NCBI GenBank assembly: GCA_907163345.1 | Contig: CAJQUN010000040.1 | Location: 1,488,001-1,552,000 of the forward strand | Source of the DNA: Haberlea rhodopensis | Taxonomy: Eukaryota > Streptophyta > Magnoliopsida > Lamiales > Gesneriaceae | DNA: 64,000 nucleotides | Direction: 5' to 3' | Part shown: piece after piece, positions 48,201 to 60,168 of the stretch | How the letters are laid out: every line of letters starts with the position of its first letter | Position numbering within the stretch: position 1 is the stretch's first letter | The notes under the pieces: model-generated | Told to the model about the DNA's origin: nothing | Seen by the model: only the letters and a program-made list of their open reading frames with translations | Database searches by the model: none | Program-made: the position numbers and the translations under genes

Positions 48201-50995
48201 TCGTTGATGTTCATGTCACGAAATTCAGCATGAAAGTACCATTGGTTGAATTCTGAAAGAACTTAAATGAGTATTTGACTTTGTCCATTTCCGTCAGACA
48301 AACACAAAGACCCCATGCACGTCTGGTTGAAACTTCATCTTCTGTGATAGTCCAAGCCAAAATTGGTACGCCTTTTGGTAGCGTCATTTTTATATTTTGT
48401 AAGGCGTTTCCGTCTGGTCGTCTGAGCTTGATAAAATGAAAAGTCTCTGTTACTACTTCCTCGGGCATATGAATGAGCTTTGTGCTTTTTCATCTTACGC
48501 CTTTGGTGGTAGTTTCCGATGATTGTAGGGATATCATTCTCTGTACAACAAAGATGAGCTGTTTTGTTGATTCCTCTTAGCTTCTTGTAATTCTTTTGGA
48601 GTTTCGCTTGATAGCACCACTCTGCAAGCTTCATTTTAAGAAATGACATTCTCCTGGGCACTGTCTCTATTCCTTGTGGTGTATATTCCTGGATAAACAT
48701 TTCTCTCCATGTACTCGCTATTTTGGCAAAGAACAGTTCTGCTGCATCTTTTTCTACCATATTTGCTTTCCATCTATACTCTATGAAGAGTTTGATGTAC
48801 TCGTCTACATAACAGATATCATGTAGTTCCATGGTAATTAGAGCTTTTCTATATTTTTTTAGCATTTATTTCTTCTATTCCTTCGAAATAGTCAACTCCA
48901 ATGAAAAAGATTTTAAAGAATTTTGACATCTTATCCACGATTTGTTTCAGGGACTCTCCGGCTAAAACTTCTTCATTGGTGCCTGGGTCTTCGAGTTCCC
49001 AGGCAATTTTGGCTGACTCATTCCATACTCATTTTAAGGAGTAATATGAATCCTTTTTTGTTTAGATCAAGCGTTACTGCTACGATTCTCATTGTTGAAG
49101 CCCATTCATCAATAAAAACTTTTCGATTTTTAAAATCCAAGATATCCACGTTGAGCATAAGTCCATATGGATGAATCGGATCTAACTGAAATTTCTCGTA
49201 AGGCGTTTGATGTATATCTGGCCTACGGGGATGACTTATCACTCCAACTGGGGGATCTAAGTTTGCTCCAGTGGTAAAATCATCTTGCTGGGGCATGCTT
49301 TGATCTCCTTCGGGTGAATTGTGTGACCTGAAACTTTCTTGTGGTGGAAGTCGAGGAATTCCGCCAACTTGAATTGTTTTAAAGTCTACGAGATTTAATC
49401 CCACAAACGAATCAACAAGATCACGTAGATCTTCCAGGTTGATTCTTTCCATTACTTTATTTGAGATATTGGCTCTCCACGTAGGACTGCAATCATTTTT
49501 TCAGTCTCCGTTAAAGGCCTTCTGACCTCCTCTGCTTTCTTTTTTTTGGTGTAAAAGGGGCTATGTTTCATTGGACGGTGGTAACCACCCTCATTTCTTT
49601 CTTCCTAAAGAACTTGGTCGTGACCCCAACTCCTTAATTCGGGTTTGAACATCTCGAAGGTTTTCAAGAATTTCCTCATGATGTTTGATCATAATTCCAT
49701 CTGACTTTGGATATGATGGACCTGTGCAGGGACATGGTATTGTAAATATCCATAACGCTACACTGTCTTCTGAATCTCTCTCATTTCTTGGGATATCTTA
49801 GAAGTATCCGGCTTGATTTCTCGAAATGTTGGTTCTCCCATCCTATACGTCTTGTCTGGATCGACTGGGATCTGTAATCATGTGGTTCTGCTCAGGATGA
49901 TCTTTCTCCTGGGCCTCGGTTAACTTGAATTGTAGCTTGAGGTTCATTCTGTAAAGATTCCTCGCTTCTCTCTTATGTTCTTGATACTGGTATATACTGG
50001 CATGGCTAGCACCAATTTCCAGTATAATATTCCATTTCTGATTGAAGTGTTTAGCTTCGGTCAGATATCTTTGATTTAGTTCTTCCAATTTCTGGAAGTA
50101 CCACCTGTATGAGTTGCACCTCGAATATTCTTTCGGATCTATAATTTTTCTTGAATCGTCTCCTCTGTATGGGTTACAAATTAATATTCAAGATATTATT
50201 ATAGTATTCTAGAATAAACCCAGGCTTTGATACCAATTTAGCGGATCGAGCTTAGAAGAATCGAAGCATGCCAAAATCATATATCTAATGTTAAAAAAGT
50301 CTTTTTTTGAAATTTTCTCTCCGGTGAGTGATTAAAAAATAAAAGTTAAAACTGGGTAGTGATCTATAAAGAATTTTGTAGTAAGGAATAAATCAAAAAT
50401 CAAACTTAAGTTTAGGGATTTATTTATAATTGTCTCTTATTTTAATTATTTATGAAATACTTATTTAAATTATTTTAACATAACTACAGTAATAAAAACA
50501 ATTCTGCCAGCATCAACGGTGGTTGATCCGGTCATATATCCAGATCAATAATTAATCTTTCCTTTTTTGGTTGAAAATAATCCTTAAGTTGTAGCAATTT
50601 AAAATTGAAGACTTTTGCTCGTTTGATTACTGCAGAAGTATCGATTGCACATTAGAAGACCAGGCCCTTCATTTCAAAACACCACCACCAACTCCCCACA
50701 AACACCTCAATATGTGGTGGTCGGAGGTATATGGATGCCACCTGAATATGCTAAAATGGCTACAACAACCACGTCTGGAGAGGCATCGGGTTGTGCCATA
50801 TCTGCCGGAATCTACGCCGCTATCGCCTCATTACCTCCACCTTTCCGGGAAACCTCAGCATCCCCTAAACGAAGACATTGTAGTGGAGCATCAGACATTG
50901 ATGACAGGGGCAGAGTCAGTGAAGGCCGAATTCAATCTCATTCGCCGGCCACCTCCTCCTTCACCGGAACCACCAACTCGTCACTGGAATATTGA
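45204..50995 (+). CDS. HHO/NIGT1-family GARP (MYB-like) transcription factor, HHO5/HHO6-like
   Basis: Exons read: 45204-45348, 45662-46174, 46274-46350 and 50636-50995, all GT-AG and in phase, giving 364 residues. The N-terminal helix reads YIHALEEERGKIQVFQREL then PLCLELVTQAIEACKQQL, the HHO signature. EEFIPIKR (about residue 83) and KKSDWLKSVQLWN follow. The G2-like DNA-binding domain is about residues 194-252 (RRSWSPELHRRFLQALQQL, TPKLIREFMKVDGITNDEVK, SHLQKYRLHIRRP). After it come VVVGGIWMPPEYA and a Ser/Pro-rich tail. Family members are nuclear repressors in nitrate and phosphate signalling (NIGT1/HRS1 branch); the HHO5/HHO6 branch fits best by motif. The first exon may instead begin at the CAG ending at 45240, with another start upstream. 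The 4.3 kb last intron splits SHLQ from KYRLH and holds a pararetrovirus-like insertion. Confidence 0.87.
47722..47850 (-). promoter_or_regulatory. Pararetrovirus-like promoter block
   Basis: On the minus strand TATATAAAGG (47722-47731) is preceded within about 120 bases by several TGACG/CACGTC-type words, resembling activator sites of caulimovirid transcript promoters. It lies inside the HHO intron on the opposite strand, so activity could produce antisense RNA toward exon 3. Inferred from motifs only. Confidence 0.4.
48335..48865 (-). pseudogene. Caulimovirid capsid-like fragment
   Basis: The 176-codon frame has the pattern of the C-terminal capsid domain of plant pararetroviruses: a helical stretch with HDICYVDEYIKLF, then WREMFIQEY, then AEWCYQAKLQ, a CC-x(4)-IPT motif, and a long Lys/Arg-rich tail of the RNA-binding kind. 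The usual terminal zinc finger is not visible. The frame starts within the domain, and upstream capsid sequence (49018-49452) is out of phase with stops between, so no functional capsid can be made. Confidence 0.6.
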
Positions 50996-51073
50996 AATTT
51001 TAGTATTTTGCAAAAATGTGAGAAAACTTAGTAGTCTTCAAATGTCATAATTTGAACAGAAAAGTTCCATATT

Positions 51074-51111
<38 letters not shown>

Positions 51112-51439
51112 ATGGATGATGGTAATTGTATTTGCTGAATACACACTAAATATAATTTTTTATATACTTGCCAAAATTAATTAGAAATAATGTTAATTCT
51201 TAGGTAAGTACAAACAATACAGTGTTCATTGTTTGGCTAATTCTATTGGGAGGCTATATCTTTATAAAATCACATGGTCAACTTTATGGATAAAAATAAC
51301 ATGACAAACTAATATATTATTCATATAAATATGATTATTTTCAGATTATATAATGTATTGTTTTGGTACAAATGATTTCCTAACAGATCTGATATAACAA
51401 GTTAAGATGTTTCTAATGTTTAATGTTTAATGTTTAATG
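50996..51439. other. HHO 3' flank
   Basis: Should hold the HHO 3' untranslated region. It contains an AT microsatellite at 51077-51108. Nothing else recognised. Confidence 0.5.
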
Positions 51440-52345
51440 TTGACTCTAATCTCAGCATACATGTTCTTGAGACTCCTAAAATTTGAATCTCCTTTAGAAT
51501 GATTTGATTCTAACCTGAATCACCTTCTTTGATTTTCAAGGAATTATATTTATTTCCCTGCATTATTTGAATGTTAGACACAATAATATGGTCGTTGAAA
51601 AATGTTCTAGATTATTTCTGACCTACAACATTTATACTTGCGTTCTGGGCTATTTTCTTCAGTAGAGTACTTTGTTGATCAACCTTTTTGGACCTTGCTG
51701 GACTATTCTAGCATACTCGTTTTCTTGAATATAGATCATGACTCATTGATTTTTTTATCAAAGTGATGAACATGAAAGTTGTAATTCTTTGTCTTGGCTA
51801 TTCAAAGGATCACGAATCATTTGATTTCAACAGCATGTGGGAGCGCGTTGCTCGAAATACGAGACTATGCGTCTGTTGAAACATGAAGAACCTGTGACTT
51901 GCAGGTGCTTTTCACCATTTTAAACTCTGATACAGCTCTTGACTTCTGAAGATGATTTGTACTTAACTACTATATTGTATCGTTTAGTTTTGATAATCGA
52001 GTTGAGAGATATGACCAAAATATCATAGCTGGCCCAACCTTGGTGGTGATTGTTTCAGACTGCATCAACATTGTCTTGCAGATGATGTTTCTCCTTGTTA
52101 GAATTTGAATCAACTATGCTGGTTTGAAATACGACTTTTGACAAATTGAGTTGGTTGTCTTAACGCTTTGGAAGCACATTATTTGGATATCCAAGATATG
52201 AGATATTATCAAAACAGTCAGATGTGTTCGGAATCCAACGATGTTGGAATCTTGTTTCATTAAGGTGGCTTTATTTGCAAATCATCAAGTTTAACATATT
52301 ATATGTGATTTGCACACTTCATAAAATCAAAATCAAATTTATTCG
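51440..52345. repeat. Dispersed LTR-like repeat, copy 2
   Basis: Diverged copy of 3440-4225 in the same orientation, with the landmarks in the same order. It begins just after a threefold TTTAATG repeat (51417-51440). Non-coding. Confidence 0.6.
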
Positions 52346-52867
52346 TTTTCCAAAACCCAACAAATTCTATAATTTGGAGCATTGTACAATCTATCCTAAA
52401 AGTTTGTCACATTGTTATTTCAGTTATTTTGCAATATTATCACTTTCCTAAGAGGACGACATATCGGCACTTTTCATGGAAAAATTACTAATAGAACCAA
52501 CAAATTTAATGGATTAATATTAGACTTTGACTACTTAAAGGACAGAATCAATGTTAACTTACATGACCAATATTGTAGTTTTTTTTCCTTTCTAAATAAA
52601 TGTATTTACATTTTTTTTTTTTTGGGAGTGTTTTCACTTTTCATGCTTGTGCAATATTTTCTTACTAGTTTTTGCTTGGGTCAAATGTGCAAGGAGTGAA
52701 AAAGACCTTGGAGATGGCTCTGATGGTTGCGTAGATCAAGGATTCATGGCTGGTTCTCATGTTGAAAGGGGAGTTCGGACTAAGAAACTACAACTATCTT
52801 CCAAATAATTCAAAATTTATGTGATTTTCAAGAGGTGATAAGAATTAGGAATGAGTAACTAATATTG

Positions 52868-53201
52868 GGGTAAATTTAAAAATGGTCTCATGAAATAAGA
52901 GTATTTGTAAATTAGTCTCAAACTTTTAGAGCTAATTAAACATAGTCCCATGAAAATTACTTTTAATAAAAAATCAGTCCCAAACTTTTATTTTAATCAA
53001 AAGTGATCTCAAAGCATCTATTCAATTATTATACCATAAAAATTAATTTTTGTGGGACTAAATTTGTTAAAAACATTTATGTGAGACTATTTTTTATTAA
53101 AAATAAATTTTTGTGGGACTATATTTAATTAGTCTTAAATGTTTGAGACTAGTATTTGAGAAGTCTATATTCTATGAAACCATTTTTTAAAAAAATTACC
53201 C
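52868..53201. mobile_element. Inverted-repeat MITE, copy 2
   Basis: The ends GGGTAAATTTAAAAATGG and CCATTTTTTAAAAAAATTACCC form inverted repeats, and the halves mirror each other (AAACATAGTCCC against GGGACTATATTT; CAAAAGTGATC). Same family as 18151-18501. No coding sequence; the target duplication is unclear (possibly TT or TTA). Confidence 0.65.
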
Positions 53202-53317
53202 TTAATATAATCATGCATTGTATTATATTACTATTTCATTGGTATTATGGTAGTTACGCTGAACCTAAATTTCACGAGTTTATGTTCCATTAAATTTTGA
53301 GAATAAATGGTTATTCA

Positions 53318-56189
53318 TACAGATGTCAAACGGGCCGTGTCGGCCCATCACGACCCGTAAAATCGTGCCGCCCGGCACGGCCCACAATAGAGACGGGCCA
53401 TGCCTGGCATGTCCCGTCTTCGTTATGGGCCGTACGTGCTGGTACGGTCCGAATTATATTTTTAAATTTTTCATTTTTTTAATTTTTTTTGTTTAATTTT
53501 AATTATATAAAATAATATTATAAAAATATAGATTGATACAATATACTTGTAAAATAAAAATTTATTGACTACGAATTGAAAAACTACAAATTACATTGAA
53601 CAAAACAAAATAATAAATTACAAAAGAGTTTAAAAAATATGATAGTTTTCTTCATTTTCATCCGAAGAAACATCATGTCCTCCCAAACCTTGTAAGCGGC
53701 TATCAGCATCCAACCAATCCTTTAAAAGAATACACATCTCCAAAGTGTTTGGTTTCATTCAACTTCTTTTTTCATCAATGACTCTTCCACCTGCACTAAA
53801 ATAAGACTCCGATGGAACTGTGGATATCAGAGGAGTTAGTAGATCACGTGCCATGATGGAAAGTGCTGGCCAAAGTCTAGCATTGTCTTTCCACCATGTC
53901 AAAACATCAAAAGTTTCTAATTCTTGTTCACTGAAATTTATGACTTGGTTTAGATATAACTGAAGCTCAGTAAATGAAGATGACTAGAAGAAGCGGAATT
54001 AGTGTCTTGTCTTCTTCTTAATATTGTCCACACAGAACCCTTACTACTACTAGCACCACTACTACCACTTTCTCTTACTGGAATTGATCTAGATTATGTA
54101 ATGAATCATATAAAGAAAACAAAGTAAACAAACATTTATTAATGCGCTCTTTCTCTTGATTAATATTAACGTTTTCATAATTGTTGGTGTCATAAGATTA
54201 TATTATAATTTCTACACTATATAATTTTAATCTAGGATCCAGAATTGATGCCAAACAATTCAACATAAGAATAGATTCCAATATTTTTTTAAATTTATAC
54301 TCCATTGGTTCAACAATACCTGTAAAAAAATGGATCAAATCTATGTAATGTAAAACATTCACTAATTTCATAAATTTTATTGAAAAATATTGAAGAAGTT
54401 GGATAATAACAGCCCGAAAATAAATTTGTAGCATCATAAAAAGGTTCTAAAAAATTACAAAGATTAGAAACAATTTTCCAATCAGTTTCTTAAATATGAA
54501 AATGTTCAGCCATCTTTTCATTAAAAAAATAAAGTGATCACATTTCTATAAGGTAAACATGCTTGCAACATTAAATATGTGGAATTTCACCTATTTGGAA
54601 CATCATAAGGAAAATCTTTATAATTCATACTACGAGAAATGCATAAACTTTTGAAGTCTTGTTTTCTAGCAACTGAACCATTAAGAAATTTAAGAGTAGT
54701 CTTTATTTCTTTAAATGAAGCTCAAGTGGTTTCAATCCATCTTGCACACACAAATTTAAAATATGACATGCACAACGAATATGAAAAAGATCACTATTTA
54801 AAATTGGTTTTCAAATAAGTTTTTAATGTAGTAATTGTAGCTGTATTATTAGTTGCATTATCAAATGTAATAGAGAAGATTTTATTTCTAATATTATATT
54901 CATTAGTAACTTGCATAATGACATTAGAAATAACTACACCCGTATGAGTTCAAACAATTTTTGTAAAATCTAAATTTTTTTATGTAACACACAGTTATCG
55001 TCAATCCAATGTCCTATAACACAGAGATATGATGCATTGCCTAGATAAGTTGTCCAAATATCACTTGTTAGTGCTACTTTCGATGAAAGATTACCTAAAT
55101 ACGTAATTAAATTTGCTTTATATTCATTAAAAATTATGAATGCATCCAATTTAGTAGTATTCCTTTTCGTTTATGTTGAGGTTGCAAACCTATATGAATA
55201 TAATTAGTGAATTTCGTATCTGCCCCCATTGAAAAAGGTTTCTCCGCATATACTATATATTTAGCTAATTCTCTCCTATCTCTTTCAACATTATAAGTGA
55301 AAATACCTAAACTTGAACTACTACTACCAGTACCGAATTGTGAAAGAATAGTTTTGGTTACCATCAGTTGGTTCTCTTTCATGTTTAACCATGTGTCTTA
55401 GTAAATGACCTGTACCACCAGAAGAAGCATATGCATAATCTTTGTTATATTTTTTACAAACTGCCCTTGATCTATTTCCCTCAACATTTTTTACATCGAA
55501 CAGTTGTCATACAATACTAGTTCTGTTTTTTGAAGTTCTTCTACTTGATGATTGAATATTTGGTGTGCTTTCTTCATTTTCTTGAAATTGATCGATTTCA
55601 TCATCATAATTCACATTATAAGATGAATCGTCATTATGTATATAGACTACAAATATCTAATGCAACAAATATAAAACTTATCAAATATTTGCTAGGATGA
55701 ATATTGGCTTTGTTGCTTGTGCTTGTATTGGCAAACGTAAGACAAACTTCTTTCTTCTTGTGAACAAATTGAAAGTATAGTGTTTCAAGTATATAGAGCT
55801 TAGATATTGGGATGATAAAATGTTTCCTCAACACACACTTATATATAACAACAACAACAAAAAAGTTTTTTTTTTTTTAAAAGTCGTTGAACGGCATTTT
55901 TTTTTACCGTTGGCCATTGGCGATCGATCGCCAGTTATGTAGCGATCGATCGCCAAGCCCGTGTATAGCCTACTGCCTCTAGGCGGTCGATTGCCACATA
56001 ATTGACGATCGATCTCTGATTAATTTTTAAAAAATAATAATAATAAACAGTGTTGTGCCGTACCGTGCCAGCCCACGGGCTTGCACGGCACGACACTGTA
56101 GCAAAATGGGTCGTGTCGTGCCGCTCCGCGTCGTACCGTGCTCGTGCTTGTGCTGTGCCTCGTGTCATCCGCTCCGTTTGACATCTCTA
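53318..56189 (-). mobile_element. hAT transposon, family copy 2 (minus orientation)
   Basis: Ends TACAGATGTCAAACGG and CCGTTTGACATCTCTA, flanked by the perfect 8-base duplication GTTATTCA (53310-53317 and 56190-56197). Same family as 35397-38355, with the same CGTGCCG-rich ends, the CGATCGATCGCC cluster (55918-56020) and the same gene order, but inverted. The preserved duplication suggests that it inserted later than copy 1. Confidence 0.88.
53640..55640 (-). pseudogene. hAT transposase relic, copy 2
   Basis: Follows copy 1 closely on the minus strand: the BED-finger region near 55400-55480, GIFTYNVERDRRELAKYIVY near 55300, LNCLASILDPRLKLYSVEII near 54200, and the dimerisation region near 53800-53950. 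A base is missing at the start codon region (55630-55640), and frameshifts and stops occur throughout, so it is inactive. Confidence 0.8.
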
Positions 56190-56197
56190 GTTATTCA

Positions 56198-57638
56198 TCA
56201 TAATTATTCTTTTAGGTCGATTTTCGACTTAGGTAATAATATATTATTTGACATAAATAAATACTATATCGTTGATTTTTTTGTAACAAACGATATTATT
56301 AGGATTCGATTAGAAAATATTGTTTCTATTAGTATTTAAATTTGTGAAAATATCATTTACTTTAGTATTTAAATTAGTTCACATTGATTTCAAAAAATAA
56401 AAATAAAAATAAAAATTTGTTCACATCTTTTTCCAGCCAAACTCAATAGCATATAATGTTTTTGAATAAGTGTTATGGATTGTAGAAAATGGTGTACCCA
56501 GCAAATTTCCAGTGCATTCGAAGCATGGTGCAGCCCCTCATATCCGTATATCGCTTGTACGGGGTTTGTACGGCCACTATAAGGAAATAAAGTTGTGTCT
56601 TAATTGCAACTATAACTTTTAGTAAATATGTAAGCGTTTGATCCTAACATATTATAAAACTTTTTATAATTTTTACCACTCATTTATATACTCACAGAGA
56701 ACAAACACAAAACATTATCTTAAATTTGTTACATTATTAAATTGTGGAAAGTGCAGTGACGTCGATATACATCTGTTTTGCAGAAGACCCTTTTAATAAT
56801 AAGCAGGTGGGATGCTACGTTCTTCAACCAGATGTCGGAAAAACTACACTTGCGCCTCAGCACAGAAGTGCTTGAGCGAGAGAAGTATTAAGTCATAGAA
56901 TAAATGGTCAAATACAAGAAATAGTTCCTGTTCGATTGTTATACTACATGTCTGGTATATTGATCGGATATTCGGCTTATAACTCATACTTGGGAAGCTT
57001 GTTAACATATGTTTTAAGTCTCATGGCTCAGACCAGGGATTTCTTTACTTTCACTTCTGGTATTCAGTTCTTGGATGCCCTCGAACACGCTATTAAACCT
57101 GTTGGAGTGCAACATTTGCCCTTTGCTTGGGCAATTGTACCTAACTCTTACCACCAACTATAATTTTTGGTAATACAAAACATAGCACATGGCTCACCTG
57201 ATAAAACGAATGAGCTCTTTTTTGTGAACGGTGAATCATGTGATCTAGTTAAATTTGTGGTACTGATGGCTCGTAGTAACTTCCCACGAGAGTCTAGCTC
57301 TTGGTAATTTCAATTGGTGGAAAGAACTCGCGCTCCGATTAGTATGACCTTGAAAAATAAGACACATTATTGACATCCAAGTAGTATATAACTTTATGTT
57401 CTTTTTTCCTATGAGTGAAAGAATGGGTTCATTCTTTCGAATTCATGGAGTTCGGGCTGAATCGGAACACGGCGTTACATTTTTCGAATAATTGTAGGAT
57501 CAACGTTGCAAAACACGAAATACTAAGTATAGCATAAGATACGAGAAAAGGTCTATACCAGTAGACAATTTCAAAACTTCTGAAACCCCCATATATTTAA
57601 TTATGCTGTATTTTCATATGTATTTTACCCTAGGACAA
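56198..57638. other. TRIM fragments and unassigned sequence
   Basis: At about 56540-56650 and 57106-57175 there are pieces of TRIM LTR (CAACTATAACTTTTAGTAA with GTTTGATCCTA; TTGGAGTGCAACATTTG with CAACTATAATTTTTGGTAA). Between them, 56780-57100, are short open stretches such as AEDPFNNKQVGCYV after a CAG that may be remnants of a gene, but they cannot be identified. Confidence 0.45.
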
Positions 57639-58264
57639 CTATATAGATACATATTTCACATGTTTTAATCCACGAAAAACATCTAATAATCGACTCTTTT
57701 CCACGTTCTTCCTCTTTCGTTCTTCCTCCCTGCCAACATAACCAAGCAGCAAATTAGCTTGTTAGCATTAAAGTCAATTAACAAACAGCAAACTATTGAA
57801 TAAAGAATTAAAGAAAAAAACCCTTGAAATTTTGACATACTTGGCTTATTTTTCCTCCTAGTCTGAGAAACTTGAGGTATAAAAACACCAGTCCCATTAT
57901 TTCCATTTCTCCACAACTTCAGCATCCATGCAGGTGCTACATAATCCTCCTTGTTCCCTAGCCAATTATAATAGCAACCACTTTGTGTAACACGATATGG
58001 GCTGGTTTCTTGGCACCATTTTCGGGTTTCCACCGTTCTTGAATGCTTGTTTTCATAGAGTTTATCTTCATCTCCATCTTCTGTCAACTGCAAGACTTGT
58101 TTCCTAAGTTCAACAAAGAGAACATCATCTTCATCTTCGAATTCATCGTACGAGTAAACCCTTGTCCGCATCTCTTGCTTATCATACTGAAAATCCATCG
58201 AAGTAGATTGATTGAACTTATAACTTTGCTTGATCGATGGTGTCACTTGAATCTTGATAGACAA
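57639..58264 (-). CDS. Plant protein of unknown function, two exons
   Basis: Exon 1 is 58264-57841 and exon 2 is 57730-57639, joined by a GT-AG intron of 110 bases in phase, giving 171 residues. If the second Met (MDFQYDKQEMRTR) is the start, about 150. The N-terminal half is acidic (YDEFEDEDDVLFVELRKQVL). The middle has a tidy, conserved-looking block: RKWCQETSPYRVTQSGCYYN, then KEDYVAPAWMLKLW, then GTGVFIPQ. The C-terminus is strongly basic (REEERKRKNVEKSRLL), suggesting nuclear location. No catalytic motif, signal peptide or membrane segment is visible. It looks like a real gene because of its composition, splice sites and the sharp change from the flanks, but I do not recognise the family. 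Confidence 0.65.
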
Positions 58265-59304
58265 ATATATTTTGAAATATATATATGGTTAGCCATGGAA
58301 ATGGAGGAAGAATGTGCTTTGAATATGGTCAAAGTGACAGCAAATGCAATGCATATGCCATTTGTTGTGTTTTAGTGCATGTTTTGATTGTTTTCTATGT
58401 GCTAATATTTAATGAGTTCCCAATTGGTATGCTTTGTTTACATTGAATCGTTCATAATAAAATCTTTAATGGGTATAAAACGCGTTGAATTGTTGCTTTA
58501 AAGGTCAAGTTGGAAAATTCCAAATCTTCGGTTCGAAGTCATTTAATTCTATTTAATATTTAATTTTGGAAAGTTTCTAGAATATATATTAGGTGTTTTT
58601 ATATTTTTTAATTTAATTAATTTAATCATATATTAGGTGTTTTTATAATTTTTAATTTAAAATACATTGTATTTAAATATATTTTTCGATTTATGGTAAT
58701 TTTATGTGGGCCATAATTTCTCTTATTTTATTCATCAGAATTTATTGTTTTTGGGTGAAATAATGAATAATTTGTTAATCTAATTACAGATGTTTCAATA
58801 TAACTAAATTTAATATGATGTATTGAAATTCTTTTTCTTTTTTTAAATGTACATATTATTAAATAATTAACAAAATAAACTTGTAAAAATATTAAATAAA
58901 TTCAAATTCATTAGGTGTATAAATCTTCTTACAGACATCAATCCACTATCATCGTATATATCAGGCGGTCGAATCTTAAAGTGCCATTTGGGAATATTAC
59001 AATTGATTAAACAATAATTTAGTTCACTTGAAATATTTTGTGAGGTAACTTTAGCTTATGGTTAATCCTCTGCCAATCATACTCTTCAACCCAATTTGAC
59101 TAATTCTTAAGAATTTTCCTCACTCAAGTTGGACCCAATGGTCAGACTTTCAACACACATTCCACTGGCCTTTTATGGGATATACAAAATAAATAAATAA
59201 AATTCTTGAACCCCATACATCGTATTGAATCAGATTAATTTTTGATGCTGCTTCCAGTGGCATTTGTAAGGAGTTCGTTCCGTCTTGAACGTCGATTGTT
59301 AACC
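58265..59304. other. Gene-free stretch with one exon-like block
   Basis: 58400-59080 is AT-rich with a duplicated TATTAGGTGTTTTTAT word. At 59220-59303 (minus) a short block between AG and GT reads LTIDVQDGTNSLQMPLEAAS in one phase and touches the end of the copia LTR. Its gene is not identifiable. Confidence 0.4.
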
Positions 59305-59917
59305 TGTAATCACAACAAGAGAACAAATCACAGTATACAATTCTTCCAATTATATAAATCAAAACAAAAGAAGGGTAAGGGAATTGGGCTCAGGTCGAGC
59401 AAGGTTTCCTTTCAACGACGTCACCGGGAAACCAAGGTATCGTAGCCTAAGGTGGGATAAACACACTGCCCGAACACCACCGTAGGCGTTGGACGAAAAA
59501 CAGCAGGGAATCGCACACAGGGATTACACCGAGGAAGGAGATAAGGGCAACACAGAGCACTAAAAGCCAAGCACAGTTAGCACAACCACGGCTAACAGCA
59601 GGGCAAGAGCTCAAGCCACAGATCCGAACACACCATGGAACAGGGACGCAAAAGGGGGGAAGCAAATACACAAAGGAATATCGGTATTCAGACTTACCTC
59701 ATCATGGAACAAAACCATGATATATAGCAACGAGGAAGACGCAATAAAGGAGAGCAAGTCCCAAGGAACGCGGATTCAAGCAAGCCGAGGAGACGCGATG
59801 AAGGAAGGAGAATGGGTAGAAGTGAAGAGCCAACTGGAAAGGGGCTCGGTAAACATACGGGAAAAGGATTAAAAAAAAAGGCCAAGGCCCAAAGAAGGTA
59901 ATGGGCCAAACCCAACA
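59305..59917 (-). repeat. 3' LTR of the right-edge copia element
   Basis: On the minus strand it starts TGTTGGGTTTGG at 59917 and ends GTGATTACA at 59305, TG...CA. It is preceded by the purine tract AATGTGGAGATT. It contains a TATATA box near 59717-59726. Long minus-strand frames within it are chance. The matching 5' LTR lies outside the window. Confidence 0.75.
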
Positions 59918-60168
59918 AATCTCCACATTGGCACAATACCGGCTCCACCTCAACGTAAGGAAAAACCACATAGATGACCCAGCATCGCCCAAAGGGTCCC
60001 AACAACACACAAAATATTGTGTGGACCAAATTCCTGTCATAGCACAAAGCACAGACAAAGAACACAGACAATAACCAACACAAAGGGGGTTAAAGTCAAT
60101 AACCGGGGTAACAATTCTATAACACGCACAAAGCAGTTATAGACTACCAACACAGTCAGCAACACTAA

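Larger units (their letters stand above)
47560..50240 (-). mobile_element. Endogenous pararetrovirus-like insertion (Caulimoviridae), internally deleted
   Basis: Read on the minus strand, the insertion begins with a methionine-tRNA primer site (TGGTATCAAAGCC, 50223-50235, one base off the standard). Broken frames follow at 50088-49843 (helical, charged), 49452-49018 and 48865-48335 (capsid-like), and the insertion ends near a promoter-like block with TATATAAAGG at 47722-47731. No protease, reverse transcriptase or RNase H was seen between the capsid region and the promoter, so the copy is internally deleted. Frames are interrupted by stops. Its outer ends are uncertain. A copia-like origin is the main alternative, since such elements can use the same primer. 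Confidence 0.6.

Noticed and set aside
59447..60083. Several Cys/Leu/Phe-rich frames on the minus strand
   Set aside because: They lie in the copia LTR and the untranslated stretch between RNase H and the LTR; overlapping frames with no domain.
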